A stretch of 64,000 bases of DNA from Rhinopithecus roxellana (lineage: Eukaryota > Chordata > Mammalia > Primates > Cercopithecidae), in NCBI RefSeq assembly GCF_007565055.1, contig NC_044564.1:82232563-82296562 (forward strand), read 5' to 3'. The notes under the pieces were generated by a model, which made no database searches, had not been told where the DNA came from, and worked only from the letters and a program-made list of their open reading frames with translations. This document shows positions 1 to 11,839 of the stretch, one piece after another; position 1 is the stretch's first letter; each line of letters starts with the position of its first letter. The translations under genes and the position numbers were made by a program.

Positions 1-2950
1 TTGACATTACAAACTACCACCAACTTAATCACTTACACAACTTAAATGCATTATCCTACACTTCTGGAGGTCAGAAGTCTCACACAGATATCAGTAAGAA
101 AGAGATCAACAGGGCTCTATGTTCTTGCACTTCTAGGGGAGGATATGTTTCCTAATACATTTAAGTTGTTGGAAGTATTTACTAACTTCTACTTGTAGCC
201 ATTTTCTTGCTGGCTATGATCTTGGGGCCTTTCTCTTTTTCTAGACCCACCCACAATTCTGGACTCACAGCATTTTTTTCTCCATCATAAAATCAAAACT
301 AAACAAAGCCTTCAAAGCCGCAAACAGGAAAGAATATAATTTACTGAGTACTCACTTTATCTGTGCCAAAGAACTGTACCTGACATTTCACATCAACTAT
401 TTTTATCTGGTTCTTACTCCCATTTATTGTGACATGCATTTTTAAATTTGCAGATGAAAAAACTAAAACTTAATATGGATATATGACTTGATTTAGGACT
501 TTTTAGCTTCTAAACAAATGCAATCACGTTGAGACTCCAGGTCTGATTAACATCTGGGCTCTTTCCATTTATTACAGGGTTTCCATTCTCTCTAGAAAAT
601 TTTTGTTGTTATTGAACTATTTCTGCATGTGAAATAAAGCCATGATAATCATGCTTGTCTTTTAGAATGTTGAATTGTTACCTAGAGTGATTATTTCAGT
701 CAGATATGCCTGATACAACAGGAAGAAGAGACAGGTAGGTGTACAATCTTTCATCAATACCTTAACTCTCAAATGGATCTTTTTTGTAAAAGTTTTGGAA
801 ATAGTCTTAGAGTAAGAAAATTGTTCTACTGGAATATCTTGTAAAAGCATCATTATAGACCTCCAGTGTCACAGGGTGCAGATGTGGCATAGAGTTTATT
901 AGGGACATTACAAGGAAGAAAGTGGAAGAGTATATGCTCACCCTCCAAACTTTCAACATTGTATAGTATAGCATGGATACAGATGTTCTCTATGCATGTC
1001 CAGAATTCCAGAAGGTAGGGAACTGCCTGAATGGCATGCTTGACATGAAATTAAAAGCACTCCAAGAGAATAAGTTCTGTATAAACACTGTGTTGCATAT
1101 GTAGATGTTAGCTTCAGAGGAAAGGGAGCAACACAAAGTTTCTATAAGAAACAAAAATTTTTCAGTACCAGTAACTAAATAGAAAATATGCATACTGAGA
1201 ACCAAGGTTTACATATGGAGAGGCTAGGAATAGCCTTGTAAGTCAAGAATGTTGACATCAATCTAAGGATTTGCTGTCTCTCAGCAGACTGGTTTAACCC
1301 AGCTCATTAGCTTTTTACCAAGTTAGAACAAAAAAGAAAATGATCCTCCCGGGCCATATGAATTTTTATCTCTTCAAAAAATATAATTTGTCATAAATAT
1401 ACCTATTTATAATGTATACATGAATAATTCAAATATGCATATTTGGATTGATACTTGGTAATACCAAGTAATTCTTATCTAAATTGTCTATCGTTTGATA
1501 TTACGATAATGTTCAGTAAGCACTAAATTAGAATGAGAACACCAGATGGAAAAGAATTGGACAAGTAAAGCAAAGTAATTTGTATGTGTGTGTTTGTGTG
1601 TGCGTGTATGTTGGTATTTCAGATTTATAACATGTTTGTACACTGAAACACTGCCAGATCGCTTGAATATGGCACATCAGGAAGCAATCCAGATTTCTAT
1701 TCTCTTTCTGTTTTCTATAGTTTTCCTTCCTCTTTTCAAACATACATCTATCTCCTGATTCAATACTCACTGTTTTTTGTTTACATTTTACTCTTTCATA
1801 ATCTTTCTTATTACTATCATTTATCAATTAATTTACATATGAAACAGTGTTTTGTACGTAATGCCACATGAAATAGAATATTAAAAATTTAATTTAATAC
1901 TCTTTTCCAAATTTAGATATAGAATTAATGTAGTCAAAAATACAAGTGGGTATGCTGTGGGCACTGTCTAACTGATTCTAAAATTCACTTGGAAACAAAA
2001 TGATCCAAAAAGAGCCAAAGTGATCTACACTAGACATTTATATAAATATTTTACTTAATGATCAATTAATGACTCAGGGAAAATCACGATAAGGCAACTG
2101 AAGAAAATTTCCTATCTCACATTACTAGAGAGCTGAGCTGAGATTAAAATCTAGGTCCTTATTAATAAAAAATATTATAAACTTAGCTTCTACAGATGAT
2201 TGTCTACATATTTTTGAAATCATGATGGTAATAATCTAATGGAATTAAAATTTGTATTTAGTGTTAAATATTTTTATAATACAGCTTGAGCAGTGAAGAG
2301 ATATTTCTTGTGACTTGAAGCAAAAATCTGGAGGATTGTACAACTAGATGTTTCAGTGTAAGTATTACAGATATTAGTAAAGTGGAATGTGTACTCTAAC
2401 AAAATTGTAAAAAAAGAAAGTATTTAAGCATTTTAATTAATACTTATTTGAATCTTTGTGCTGTAGCTTCTTTGCAGGAATAGTAAATGTGCATAGAGAA
2501 AGGAAGTGCCACTGAAAAAATGACTCCGATAGAGTCTTAAAGGGAAGTTTATTAGATGGAACATACAAAATGAAATATATTTTTAGAGCATGTTCATGGA
2601 AATATTTCTAAAGTAAAAATGCAGGCTCCTTTATTTAAAATATAGCAAGATAAGGTTTTGGAGTAGATCTTGTATCCAATATTATTTGTTAATAGTTTTT
2701 CAATTTTGACAAATTTTAAACATATCCCCAAATAAAAAACAATTACAATGAACAAGTGCATGGATACCATCTGGTTCTACCATTAATGGTTTATCTGTTT
2801 TATTATGTAGGTATCCATATATCCATTTTCATGGACATCTATTTATTTTATATCATGATGCATTTTGATACACGTTACAGAAATCTGTACAACACTCCAT
2901 GCAAGCATATTATTAACATAGTTCAGTATTCATTTACTTTTACTTTTTTA
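1..2950. other. Unassigned AT-rich intergenic sequence
   Basis: No gene, exon-like ORF or confidently recognisable repeat is visible on either strand. The only low-complexity tract is a short degenerate TG-rich run near 1580-1615. The small ORFs here (up to 99 codons at 1528-1827 on the minus strand) have no protein-like composition and cross the TG-rich run. Highly diverged old repeats could be present but cannot be named by eye. Confidence 0.6.
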
Positions 2951-3082
2951 TTTTTAAAAATGTTTTTAGAGATGGGATCTTCCTGTGTTGCCTAGAAGTT
3001 TTCAAACAGCTGGGCTCAGTTGATCTCTTACCTCAGCCTGCCAAATTGCTGGCATTATAGGTGTGTGCCATAGCACCCAGCT
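2951..3082 (-). mobile_element. Alu monomer (FLAM/AluJ-like), antisense
   Basis: On the plus strand this reads as the reverse complement of a single Alu arm: a T-rich start, a 'gagatgggatctt' motif, then 'cctcagcctgcca', 'attgctggcattatagg' and a degenerate 'gccatagcacccag' end. It covers only one arm (about 130 bp) and is heavily mutated. It is either a free left Alu monomer or a broken AluJ. It adjoins the 3' end of an antisense L1M. Confidence 0.75.
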
Positions 3083-3836
3083 CACTTACTATTTTGATGT
3101 GAAATTTTTGTTGAAAATGTGCAGAAATGACAGGTGTGCATGCACTGAGTTCTAACAAATGCGTACGTCTATGTAACTCAGATGTAAATGGAGATATAAA
3201 AAATTGTCACCACCCAAAAGTTTGCTTATGCTGCTTTCCAGTCTCTACTCTTACTAAGAGGCAATGATTATTTCATATTTATCCTCCATAAAATAGTTTT
3301 CACCTTTCTATATCTTCATAGAAAAATATTCATTTTATAACAATTCCTTCATTTATCATTTTTCTGAGATTCATCAATGCTATGTATCAACAATTTATTC
3401 TTTTTTATTGTTGACCAGTATTCCTTTGTAGGAATACACTACAGTTAATCTCTTATTACTGATGGGTACCTGGGCTATTTCCACTTTGAGACTTTCATGA
3501 ATAAACTTACTATGAACATTATCATATTAGTCCTTCTAAAGATATATGTTTTCCTTTCTCTTGGGTAAATACCTAGCATTGAAACTGCTATAAAATAGGT
3601 GAATGCTTAGATTTATAACAAAGTAAAATTTTCCCACCGTAATTTTTTCATTTTATGGTATCATCAATAATGCATCAGAATCTTAGTTACTCCACATCCT
3701 CACAGATATTTGTTGTAAGTTTTTTTTTTTTTTTTGACATTTAGTGAATGTTATTCTACTGCACTGTGGTTTTAATTTGCATTTCACTTATAAGTATTTT
3801 TATGTGTTTATGGACCATTAATCTATTTACTATTTT

Positions 3837-5725
3837 TTTTTACAAAACATTCAAGTTTTATTTTAGGTTCGGGGGTACATGTGAAGATTTGTTATATGTA
3901 TATATTTTGTGTTGCTAAGGTTTGGGGTATGAATGATCCTATCAGCCAGGTAGTGAGCATACTATCTAATAGGTAGTTTTTCAACTTTTACCCACCTCTT
4001 CCGTACTGCATCTAGTAGTCCCCAGTGTCTATTGTTTTCATCTTTATGTCCATGTGTACTCCATGTTTAGTTCCCACTTATAAGTAAGAACATATGGTAT
4101 TTAATTTTCTGTTCCTGCATGAATTTGCTTAGGATTATGGCCTGCAGCTGAGTCCATGTTGGTGAAAAGGACATAATTTCATTCTTGTTATGGCTGCATA
4201 ATATTCCATGGTGTATATGTACCATATATTCTTTATACAGTCCACCATTCATGAACATGTAGATTGATTCCATGTCTTTGTTATTGTGAATAGTACTGTG
4301 ATGAATTTATTAGTGCATGTATTTTTGGTATAAAGATCTGTTTCCTTTGTGTATATACCCAGTAATGGGATTGCTGAATTAAATTGTAATTCTGTTTTAA
4401 GTTCTTTGAGAAATCTCCAAATTGATTTCCACAGTGGCTGAACTAATTTGTATTCCCAATAGCAGTGTATAAATGTTTCCTTTCTCCACAACCTCAACAA
4501 CATCTGTTATTTTTATTTTTTAATTTTTTTTTTTTTACTTTTTCATAACAGCCACTCTGACTGGTGTGAGATAGTATCTTGCTGTGGTTTTGATTTGCAT
4601 TTCTCTGATGATTAGTGATGCTGAGCATTTCTTCATATGTTTGGTGGCAGCTTGTATGCCTTTTTATTTTTTGGAGACAGATTGTTGCTCTGTCACTCAG
4701 GCTGGAGTGCAATGGCATGATACTGGCTCACTGCAACCTCTGCCTTCAGGGCTCAAGCAATCATCCCACCTCAGTCTCCCAAGTAGCTGGGACTACAGGC
4801 ACACACCACCACACTCGACTAAATTTTGTATTTCACTAAAAGTGACAGGGTTTTGCTATGTTGACCAGGCTGGTCTCAAATCATGGGCTCAAGTGAACTG
4901 CCCACCTCAGCTTCCCAAACTGTTGGGATTACAGGCAAGAATAACCTTGCCTGTATCCTGTATGTTTTCTTTAGAGAAGTGTTTTTTCACGTCCTTTGCC
5001 CGTCTTTTAATGGGGTTATTTAATGCTTGTTAAATTGTTTAAGTTTCTTATAGATTCTGGAAATTAGACCTTTGTCAGATGCATAGCTTGTGAATATTTT
5101 TCCCCATTCTGTAACCTTTCTATTGTGTTGATAATTTATTTTGCTGTGCAGAAGTGCTTTAGTTTAATTAAGTCCCACTTGGTGATTTTTGTTTTTGTTG
5201 TAATTACTTTTTAGGACTTAGTCATAAATCCTTTGCCAAGGTCAACATCTAGAAAGTTATCTCCTACCATTCCTATCTGGGTTTTTTTCTAGGACTTTTT
5301 ATAGTTCAAGGTCTTACATTGAAGTCTTTAATCCATCTTGATTTAATTTTTGTAATGTTAAAGGTAGAAGAGTTCACTCTTCTGCATATGGCCTGCCAGT
5401 TATCCCAGCACCACTGAAATGGAAAAACATTCCATGCTCATATATTGGAATAATGAATATCACTAAAATGGCAACACTAGGAACCAAAAAAGAGTCCAAA
5501 TAGCCAAAACAATTATAAGCAAAATGAATAAAGTAAGATACATCATATTATCTGATTGCAAACTGCACTACAAGGCTACAGTAACCAAAACAGCATGGTA
5601 CTTGCACAAAAACAGACACAGACCAATGGAACAGGATCGAGAATCCGGAAATAAAGCTGCACACCTAAAACCATTTGATCTTTGACAAAGTCAACAAAAA
5701 CAAGCAATGGTGAAAGGACTCCATA
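3837..5725 (-). mobile_element. L1P insertion with 5' inversion, nested in L1M
   Basis: 3837-5414 is the antisense 3' end of a primate L1. It has poly-T at the left edge, a 3'UTR, the 'cataatattccatggtgtat' landmark near 4196, and distal ORF2. At about 5415 the orientation flips: 5415-5725 reads as sense ORF2 ('aaatggaaaaacattccatg', then 'accaaaacagcatggtactt'). The sense piece maps upstream of the antisense piece in L1, which is the arrangement produced by twin priming. An Alu is inserted at 4661-4952. The element is older and more mutated than the L1PA at 29640. Confidence 0.85.
4661..4952 (-). mobile_element. Alu (AluJ/S), antisense, nested in L1P
   Basis: A dimeric Alu reads in reverse: 'ttggagacagattgttgctc', 'aggctggagtgcaatggc', 'cccaagtagctgggactaca', 'tgttgggattacaggc'. 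It interrupts L1P distal ORF2 between about 4660 and 4953, giving a three-level nest of Alu in L1P in L1M. A 149-codon ORF at 4584-5033 runs through the L1/Alu junctions and is an artefact of the insertion. Confidence 0.9.
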
Positions 5726-6423
5726 AATTTATTTTTTAAAGTGACTGTTTAAAAGGTTTGCCCATTTTACTGTCTCTCCCACCTATTTTGTCTTTTTGTT
5801 ATTCAATTGTATGAGTTCTTTTTCGCTTCCCTTTTCAACTTCCTACATTTGGTTAAGAAATTTTTGTCAGATATAAATTTTGAGAGTCTAATTATTAAAT
5901 AAAGGTCTACTTCTTGCTATTTGTTTTGTTGCCCGACATATGTGCCAACTCTTAGGTCAGTACAATAACTGTAGCTTTATAATAAAACTGGATGTCATGT
6001 AATTTAAGATCTCAAACTTTGCTCATTTTCAAAGTGATTTCATATATTCTAGGTTATTTGTATTGACATATATTATTTATAACAACCTTGCCAACTCCTA
6101 CAAAAAGTGCTCCTGGGATTTTTACTTGGATTGCATCACAGCTATAGATCAATTTAGAAATAAATAACATATTAACAACCTTGAATATTTCAGTTCTTGT
6201 CTTTTCTTTTTAATTTGCCTAATACCAATACTTAAGATTTCCACTAAAATGTTAATATATGTGGTGAGAGTGAGGTTTCCTGCCCTTTTCCCCAAATTTA
6301 TAGGAAATATGTTTAATACTTTGCCCAATGTATAATGTCAGCTACACATTTATTATAATGCCCTTCATGCAATTAAGGGTCAATCCTTCTGTTCCTAGTT
6401 TGCTTAGGGTTTTTGTGAATGAA

Positions 6424-6540
6424 TGTGTGTATATATATATTTAGGATACATATATATATGTGTGTGTGTGTGTGTGTGTATATATATTATATATATATAC
6501 ATACATGTGTGTGTGTATATATACATATATTTAGGATCTA
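6424..6540. repeat. Compound (TG)n/(TA)n microsatellite
   Basis: Alternating TA and TG runs, including about nine TG units near 6461-6479 flanked by TA tracts. The motif 'atatttagga' occurs near both ends (about 6440 and 6525), suggesting internal duplication or slippage. Alternating purine-pyrimidine DNA of this kind is prone to length variation. It lies at the seam between two antisense L1M segments. Confidence 0.9.
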
Positions 6541-6674
6541 CTCTTAATTTTTAAGTATACAATACAGTTATTAACTATAGTCACCATGCTGTATGATTGA
6601 TCCCCAGAACTCATTCATTGGGCCTAACTGCAACTTTGCTTTTCTTTCTCAAGACTCCTTTGCTATTTTCAGTC

Positions 6675-6766
6675 TTTGGTAGTTGCATAACAATTTCAAA
6701 ATTGCTTTTTTGGGGGCATATTTGGTAGTTGCATAAAAATTTCAATATTGCCTTTTTTATTTCTGT
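6675..6766. repeat. 46-bp tandem duplication
   Basis: Two adjacent copies of a 46-bp unit begin with 'tttggtagttgcataa' at 6675 and 6721. They differ at a handful of positions, and the L1M ORF2 consensus has the segment once, so this is a local duplication inside the fossil element. Confidence 0.85.
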
Positions 6767-8037
6767 GGAAAATGTCCTTGGAATTTTTATATCAATTGCA
6801 TTGAATTGATAGATTGCTTTTGGTACTATGGACATTTTAACAATATCAATTCCTCAGTCCATGAGCAGAGAATAGCTTTCCACTAATTTGTGTTATCTCA
6901 AATTCTTACCTCAATATTCCTCAGGTTTTATTTTACACGTCTTTCACTTCCTCAGTTAAACTTATTCTTAAGCATATTTTTTTTTGCAGTTATTATAAAT
7001 GGGATTGATTTCTTAACTTTTTTGATGGTTGTTAGTGTATAGAAGTGCTACTGATTTATATGTTGATTTGTATCTTTCAACTTTATTGAATTTATTTATT
7101 AATTCTTACAGTGTTTTGGTAAAGTGTTTAGGGTAGTTTATGCATAAGGCTATGGATCTGTAAACAGAGACAATTTAACTTATTTTTTTCCAATTGAATT
7201 ATTTTTATTTACTTTTCTTGCCAAATGTCTCTGGCTAGGACTTTCAGTACTATGCTGAATGCAAGTAGCCAGAGTTAAGGAAAATAATAATAAAAAAAAG
7301 ATCTATCCTGGAAAATGTTCTGTATGTGCTTGAGATGAATGTATATTTTGCTGCTTTTGGATAGAATGTCTGTATATGACTTTTAGGTGCACTTGTTCTA
7401 TAGTGATATTCCAGTTTGCTGCTTTCTTAAATATTTTTCTGTATGGAAGATGTATCCATTGTTGAAAATGGAATATTGAAATCCCAAACTATTATTGTAT
7501 TGTGTAATAATTATTTATTCAATCAACTTAATATTTGCTTTATAGATGTTTCAATGCTGGGTGCATAAACATTTAGAATTGTTCTATCTTTTTGATTAAT
7601 TGACCCCTTTATTATTTTAGAGTTACCTACATTGCCTTGTGACAGATTTTGACTAAAAGTTTATTTTTTCTTTTACACACACACAATTATGTGTTTTATA
7701 TGTAAAGCCATTTGCATGAAATAGTTTTTCCATCCCTTCATTTTCATTCTCTGTGTATACTTAAGCTAAAGTGAATCACTTGTGGGCAAAATATTGTTGG
7801 ATCTTGGTTTTATACTCATTCAGTCACTCTATGAATTTTCCATTTTGATTTTCCATTAAATTGTAATCATAATTTAAGCCATTTACATTGCAACTAATTA
7901 TTGATAAGTAAGGACTTACTGTTGTCATTTTGTTCATTGTTTCCTATTTTGTAATTCTTTTGTTCTTTTCCTCCTTTCTTGTTGTCATTGTTTTCATTTG
8001 TTTAACAATGATTCTTTTCATGTTTTAAAAAAATATT

Positions 8038-8349
8038 TCTTTTTGTTGTCTTTATTTGCAGATAGAGTCTTACTCTGTTGTCTAGGCTGGAGTTCAGTGG
8101 TGCAATCTCAGCTCACTGTAATCTCTGCTTCCCAGGCTCAAGGGCTCTTCCCACCTCTCCTTTGTTTAGCTGGCACTAGAGTAGTGCACCACCATGTGCA
8201 GCTAGTTTTTTTTTTTTTTTTTTTTTTTTAGTAGATATGGCATTTTGCCATGTTCCTCAGGCTGGTCTCAAACTCCTGGCCTCAACTGATCTTCCTACTT
8301 AGACTGGCCAAAGTGCTGGGATTACAGGCGTGAGCCACCATGCCCAGAC
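8038..8349 (-). mobile_element. Alu (AluJ/S), antisense
   Basis: Reverse Alu landmarks are 'gatagagtcttactctgttg', 'aggctggagttcagtggtgc', a long T run in the middle linker (about 8207-8230), and 'aagtgctgggattacaggcg' with 'tgagccacc' at the end. The inner A-rich linker has expanded to about 23 T. It is inserted in antisense L1M. Confidence 0.9.
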
Positions 8350-8420
8350 TTTAGAAAGCATTTCTACCATAGGTTTTTCTTTTTGATTGCCAGAAAAAAC
8401 TTATATTAAAAATCTTTTGA

Positions 8421-8830
8421 AGTTCATTCAGCAGAAGAAGGAATTAGTGAACTTTAAGACATGTTATTTAAAATTAACCATTTGAGGAAACAAAAGAAAA
8501 AAAGAATGAAACAAGTGAAGAAAGCATGAGGGACCTATGGCACACTATCAAGCATATAAACATATCATTTATGGAATTTGCAGTAGGAGAAGAGAGAGAG
8601 AAATGATAAACATCTTACTTAAAGAAATACTGGCTGAAAACTTCCCAAATGTTGATAGGGATATGCACGTACAAATTGATGTAGCCCAAAGACCTTTAAG
8701 TAAAATTTACTCAAAGGAGGACATTCCAACATACATTATAATCACATTGTCAAAAGTAAAAGACAAAAAACAATAAAAAAGAATACCAGTGGAATTCTCA
8801 GCAGAAATCTTGTAAGGTAGGAAGAAATGT
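8421..8830 (+). mobile_element. L1M fragment covering ORF1 3' part, sense
   Basis: The sense-strand sequence resembles L1 ORF1 from the central region onward: 'aggagaagagagagagaaat', 'aaagaaatactggctgaaaa', 'cttcccaaatgttgataggg', 'attataatcacattgtcaaa'. A 79-codon ORF at 8537-8776 is an ORF1 remnant, far short of a full-length ORF1 protein of about 340 residues. Orientation is opposite to the L1M on its left. Confidence 0.75.
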
Positions 8831-9199
8831 TATTTGTTTGTTTCTACTAATATATATATATGACACATCATTAAATTTCTAACAGATTCAGGGGTCATTA
8901 GGTATTTTATTTTATTTGTTTTAATTTTAATAAAATTTCAAAATTTAATTTGCAGAAATTGTTGATTTAAAGTTATTTATAGTGTTCTTTTATTAACTTT
9001 TTAACATGTAGAATATTTAATTAATTGATCATATTCCCATAACACTGACCATAAATAGAATGAAGGACACATATTTTCAATAACAAATGAAAAGCTGTAT
9101 CACTGTAGGATTATAAATATCCCACATATCTTAAGATGATAAAGAAATAGTATAAACAGCATTAGAAAAACAAGTTTGAAAACTTACAGAAAATGAACA

Positions 9200-9640
9200 A
9201 TTTTTTTTTTAAAGACATATACGACAAAAGTTCACTCAAGAGAAAATGCATAATCTGGACTACCCTATATCTCTTGAAAAGATTACACAAACTTTCTTGG
9301 AGTGAAAACTGTCGGTCCAGATGGTTTCATTACAGAATTCTACCAAAAAGTTGCTGAAAAAATAAGACCAATTTTACACAATTTATTTCAGAAAATTGAA
9401 GAGGAGAGTACATTTCCAAATGAATCAAACATTACCCTAAAAACAAAACCTGGCAGATATATTACTAGAAAATAAAACTATAGATCAAGATTACTCATGC
9501 AGATCAATGCAGAATCTGTTAAATGTTACCAAAAGAAATCCAAAAATAAATAAGGATACTACATCACAACCCTTAGTTTAGCCTTGGAAAATGAGTATAG
9601 TGATAACGATTCAAAGTTACTTAATTTTAAGTTTACCAGT
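9200..9640 (+). mobile_element. L1M ORF2 fragment, sense
   Basis: The sequence resembles the L1 ORF2 reverse-transcriptase N-terminal region: 'ggtccagatggtttcattac', 'gaattctaccaaaaagttgc', 'cagaaaattgaagaggagag'. Multiple stops break the frame. 8830-9200 between this and the ORF1 piece is AT-rich and unassigned. Confidence 0.7.
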
Positions 9641-9749
9641 GTAATACACTGTTAACATATATTCTTATCTCAGGAGATAGAGATAAGATAGAGATAGAGA
9701 AAAATAATTCAATCACATTTAAAAGCCACCATTAAGTCTTTCATTCCCA

Positions 9750-10094
9750 GGCAGGGCACGGCAACTCATGCCTATAATCCCAGCACTCTGGAAGGCCGTG
9801 GCAGGTGGATCACCTGAGGCCAGGAGTTCAAGACCAGCCTGGCCAACATGATGAAACCTCGTCTCTACTAAAAATACAAAAATTAGCCAGGCGTGGTGGC
9901 ACGCACCTGTAGTCCCAGCTACTTGGGATGCTGAGGCAGGAGAATCACTCGAACCCAGGAGGCAGAGGTTGCAGTGAGCAACCTGCAATCCAGCCTGGGC
10001 ACCAGAGTAAGACTCCGTCGAAAAGAGGGGAGGGGAGGGGAGGGGAGGGAAAGAAAAGAAAAGAAAAGAAAAGACATAAAAGAAGAAAGAAAAA
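9750..10094 (+). mobile_element. AluS, sense, with purine-repeat tail
   Basis: Complete dimeric Alu in sense. The oligo-A tail has become a (GGGGA)n tract (about 10027-10050) followed by (AAAAG)n (about 10051-10074). Target-site duplications are approximate: gtctttcattccca at 9736-9749 and gactttcatttcca at 10095-10108. Overlapping purine-rich ORFs in this tail are not genes. Confidence 0.93.
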
Positions 10095-10108
10095 GACTTT
10101 CATTTCCA

Positions 10109-11760
10109 GACAAGATTGCACAGACTCACCTTTCCCTGTTCCTCGTCTTCTCCTCTAAACACAACCAAATACTCTGGGAATAATTAACAATAATAACAGG
10201 ACTCTGAAAAGTGGAATGAAGTCATCCTGGTTAGAGATCTCAGAACTTAAAGCAGCAATATTGCTTTGAATTCCATAGGTTTTCTTTTAACCCTTAGTGA
10301 TTCTCAGCTCTCCACCAGAGATCCCTGCAACCATCTACATACATACACAGCTCTCCCCACATCTCCCTCAAAAGAAATATAAATATTTTTAAAGCCAGAT
10401 AAAGAACTGTGGACAAGAGAAATAGCACCAGTTATCTAATGGGAAAATGGAAAGAGCCATCCCCTCCAATCACCTCACAGCAGCAGTGGCTTCTCTGCCT
10501 ACAGCGGTGGTGCCAGCAGAGCCCTGGTGGAACATCCCATCTTCTGCTCAAACCTAAGCAGCAGCAAGTCTTCTCACCTTCTACTGAGACTGCAGCCAAC
10601 TTAACTCTTCACGTATCAGCGGAAGGAAAACTAGTCCACAAAACTCCCTACTTCCACCAACCCTCACTCACCACCAGCAAAAAGTAGCTCAGGTCAGTGG
10701 GTATGGTATTCCCACATTGGCATTGATCAATGAGATAAAATGAGAATTCCATTGGCACCAGATGTCCAAAAAACAGGCCAGGGGAAATCTTCCTTTTCTC
10801 ATAAACCAGATATCCCACAATCCCTCCTCATACCTAGAAACACCTGAAGGCCAGGGAAGTATCATCTACTGCTACAGACAAACACAACTAGAATTCAGCA
10901 TGAGCTCCAGAAAAACTGGATAAATATAATCAACCAGAGTAGCATAGCAAGAGATCAGCAAGCTATATTGTTATTGGAGCTACACCCCACAAATATTGGC
11001 CCAAATCAACATACCTAACATGTTTCTGGAAAAATAAATCCCCAGGCCACAAAGGCTTCACTGGAGAATTTTACCTAACATTGGAAGAATATTTATACCA
11101 GTTTTATACAACCCATCACAGAAAATAAAAGAGGAGGGGACACTTTCCATTTTAGGTGACAAATATTATCCTAATAGGAAAACTTTACAAAGATATTACA
11201 AAAAGGGAAAACTGCAGACCATGATTTCTCATGAACTTAAATGCAAAAGCTTAAACATAATATAAACAATTTGAATTTAGCAATGTATTAAAATGATTAT
11301 ATACCATAATAAAGTGAGATCTATTACAGGTAAGTTCAGTATTTCAAAATCAATCAGAGTAATGCACACTATCAACAGAGAAAGGGGAAAAATCATATGG
11401 TCATTTCAATGAATGCAGAAAAAAATTTGATAATGTTCAACATGCATTCGTGATAAAAGCTTTAGCAACTGGTAATAGAGGGGAACTTCAAGTTGATAAG
11501 GCAATACAAAATATAAAAATCATGCAAACTGTTTTCAGATAGCATGATTCTTTGCACAGGAATTCCAGGAATCTACAAAAATAAACTCTTAGTACTAATC
11601 AATGAGTTCAGCAATGTATATGAGAAAAACATACAAACACAATTGCATTTTTATGTTAATAATAAACGTGGAAACTGAAATTCAAAATACAACACAAAAC
11701 AAATAAAAAAAAACATTTAAAATTGAATTGAACATAATGAAGTACTTTCATGTAAATTGA
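10109..11760 (+). mobile_element. L1M: 5'UTR-like segment then ORF2 remnant, sense
   Basis: 10109-10960 is GC-richer and resembles an old L1M 5'UTR ('agactcacctttccctgttc'). From about 10975 the text jumps directly into ORF2 RT-like sequence ('aaagaggaggggacactttc', 'tgcagaccatgatttctcat'), so ORF1 and early ORF2 are absent. The 92-codon ORF at 10409-10687 lies in the 5'UTR-like part and shows no known domain. The 5'UTR assignment is less certain than the ORF2 one. Confidence 0.6.
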
Positions 11761-11839
11761 ACAAGGGTAGAAATTATACTAATGGCCTAAAATGTCTTTC
11801 AGAGAATGGAGGCAGAAGAAATAATTATGTAAGGTGAAT

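Larger units (their letters stand above)
3100..6430 (-). mobile_element. L1M fragment (ORF2 3' half), antisense, interrupted
   Basis: The reverse complement resembles the distal ORF2 region of old mammalian-wide L1 (L1M/L1ME type). Recognisable antisense landmarks are 'tctcttgggtaaatacctag' near 3560, 'ctccacatcctcacagatat' near 3690, and the stretch at 5930-6430 around 'gtagctttataataaaactgg'. It is split at about 3837-5725 by a younger L1P. The text resumes in register at about 5741 ('gtgactgtttaaaaggtttgcccatttt'-type sequence), which shows that the L1P is nested. Reading frames are destroyed. Confidence 0.8.
6519..8430 (-). mobile_element. L1M fragment, antisense (second copy)
   Basis: 6519-6625 resembles an antisense L1 3'UTR ('tattaactatagtcaccatg'). 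From 6640 the text jumps to mid-ORF2 antisense ('ggacattttaacaatatcaa' near 6828), then continues through 'atctatcctggaaaatgttc' (about 7301) and 'tttgctttatagatgtttca' (about 7536) to about 8430. It starts further 3' than the segment to its left ends, so it is a second copy rather than a continuation. An Alu interrupts it at 8038-8349. Confidence 0.75.

Noticed and set aside
4584..5033. Longest ORF (149 codons, plus strand)
   Set aside because: It runs through antisense L1P, across an Alu and back into L1P. Its sequence is translated Alu and L1 antisense text.
9919..10183. Four overlapping ORFs on both strands, including Lys/Arg/Glu-rich ones
   Set aside because: They lie in an Alu and its purine-repeat tail.
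10409..10687. 92-codon ORF in GC-richer sequence, considered as an exon
   Set aside because: The surrounding text reads as an L1M 5'UTR-like segment leading into ORF2 remnants; there is no domain and no convincing splice context.
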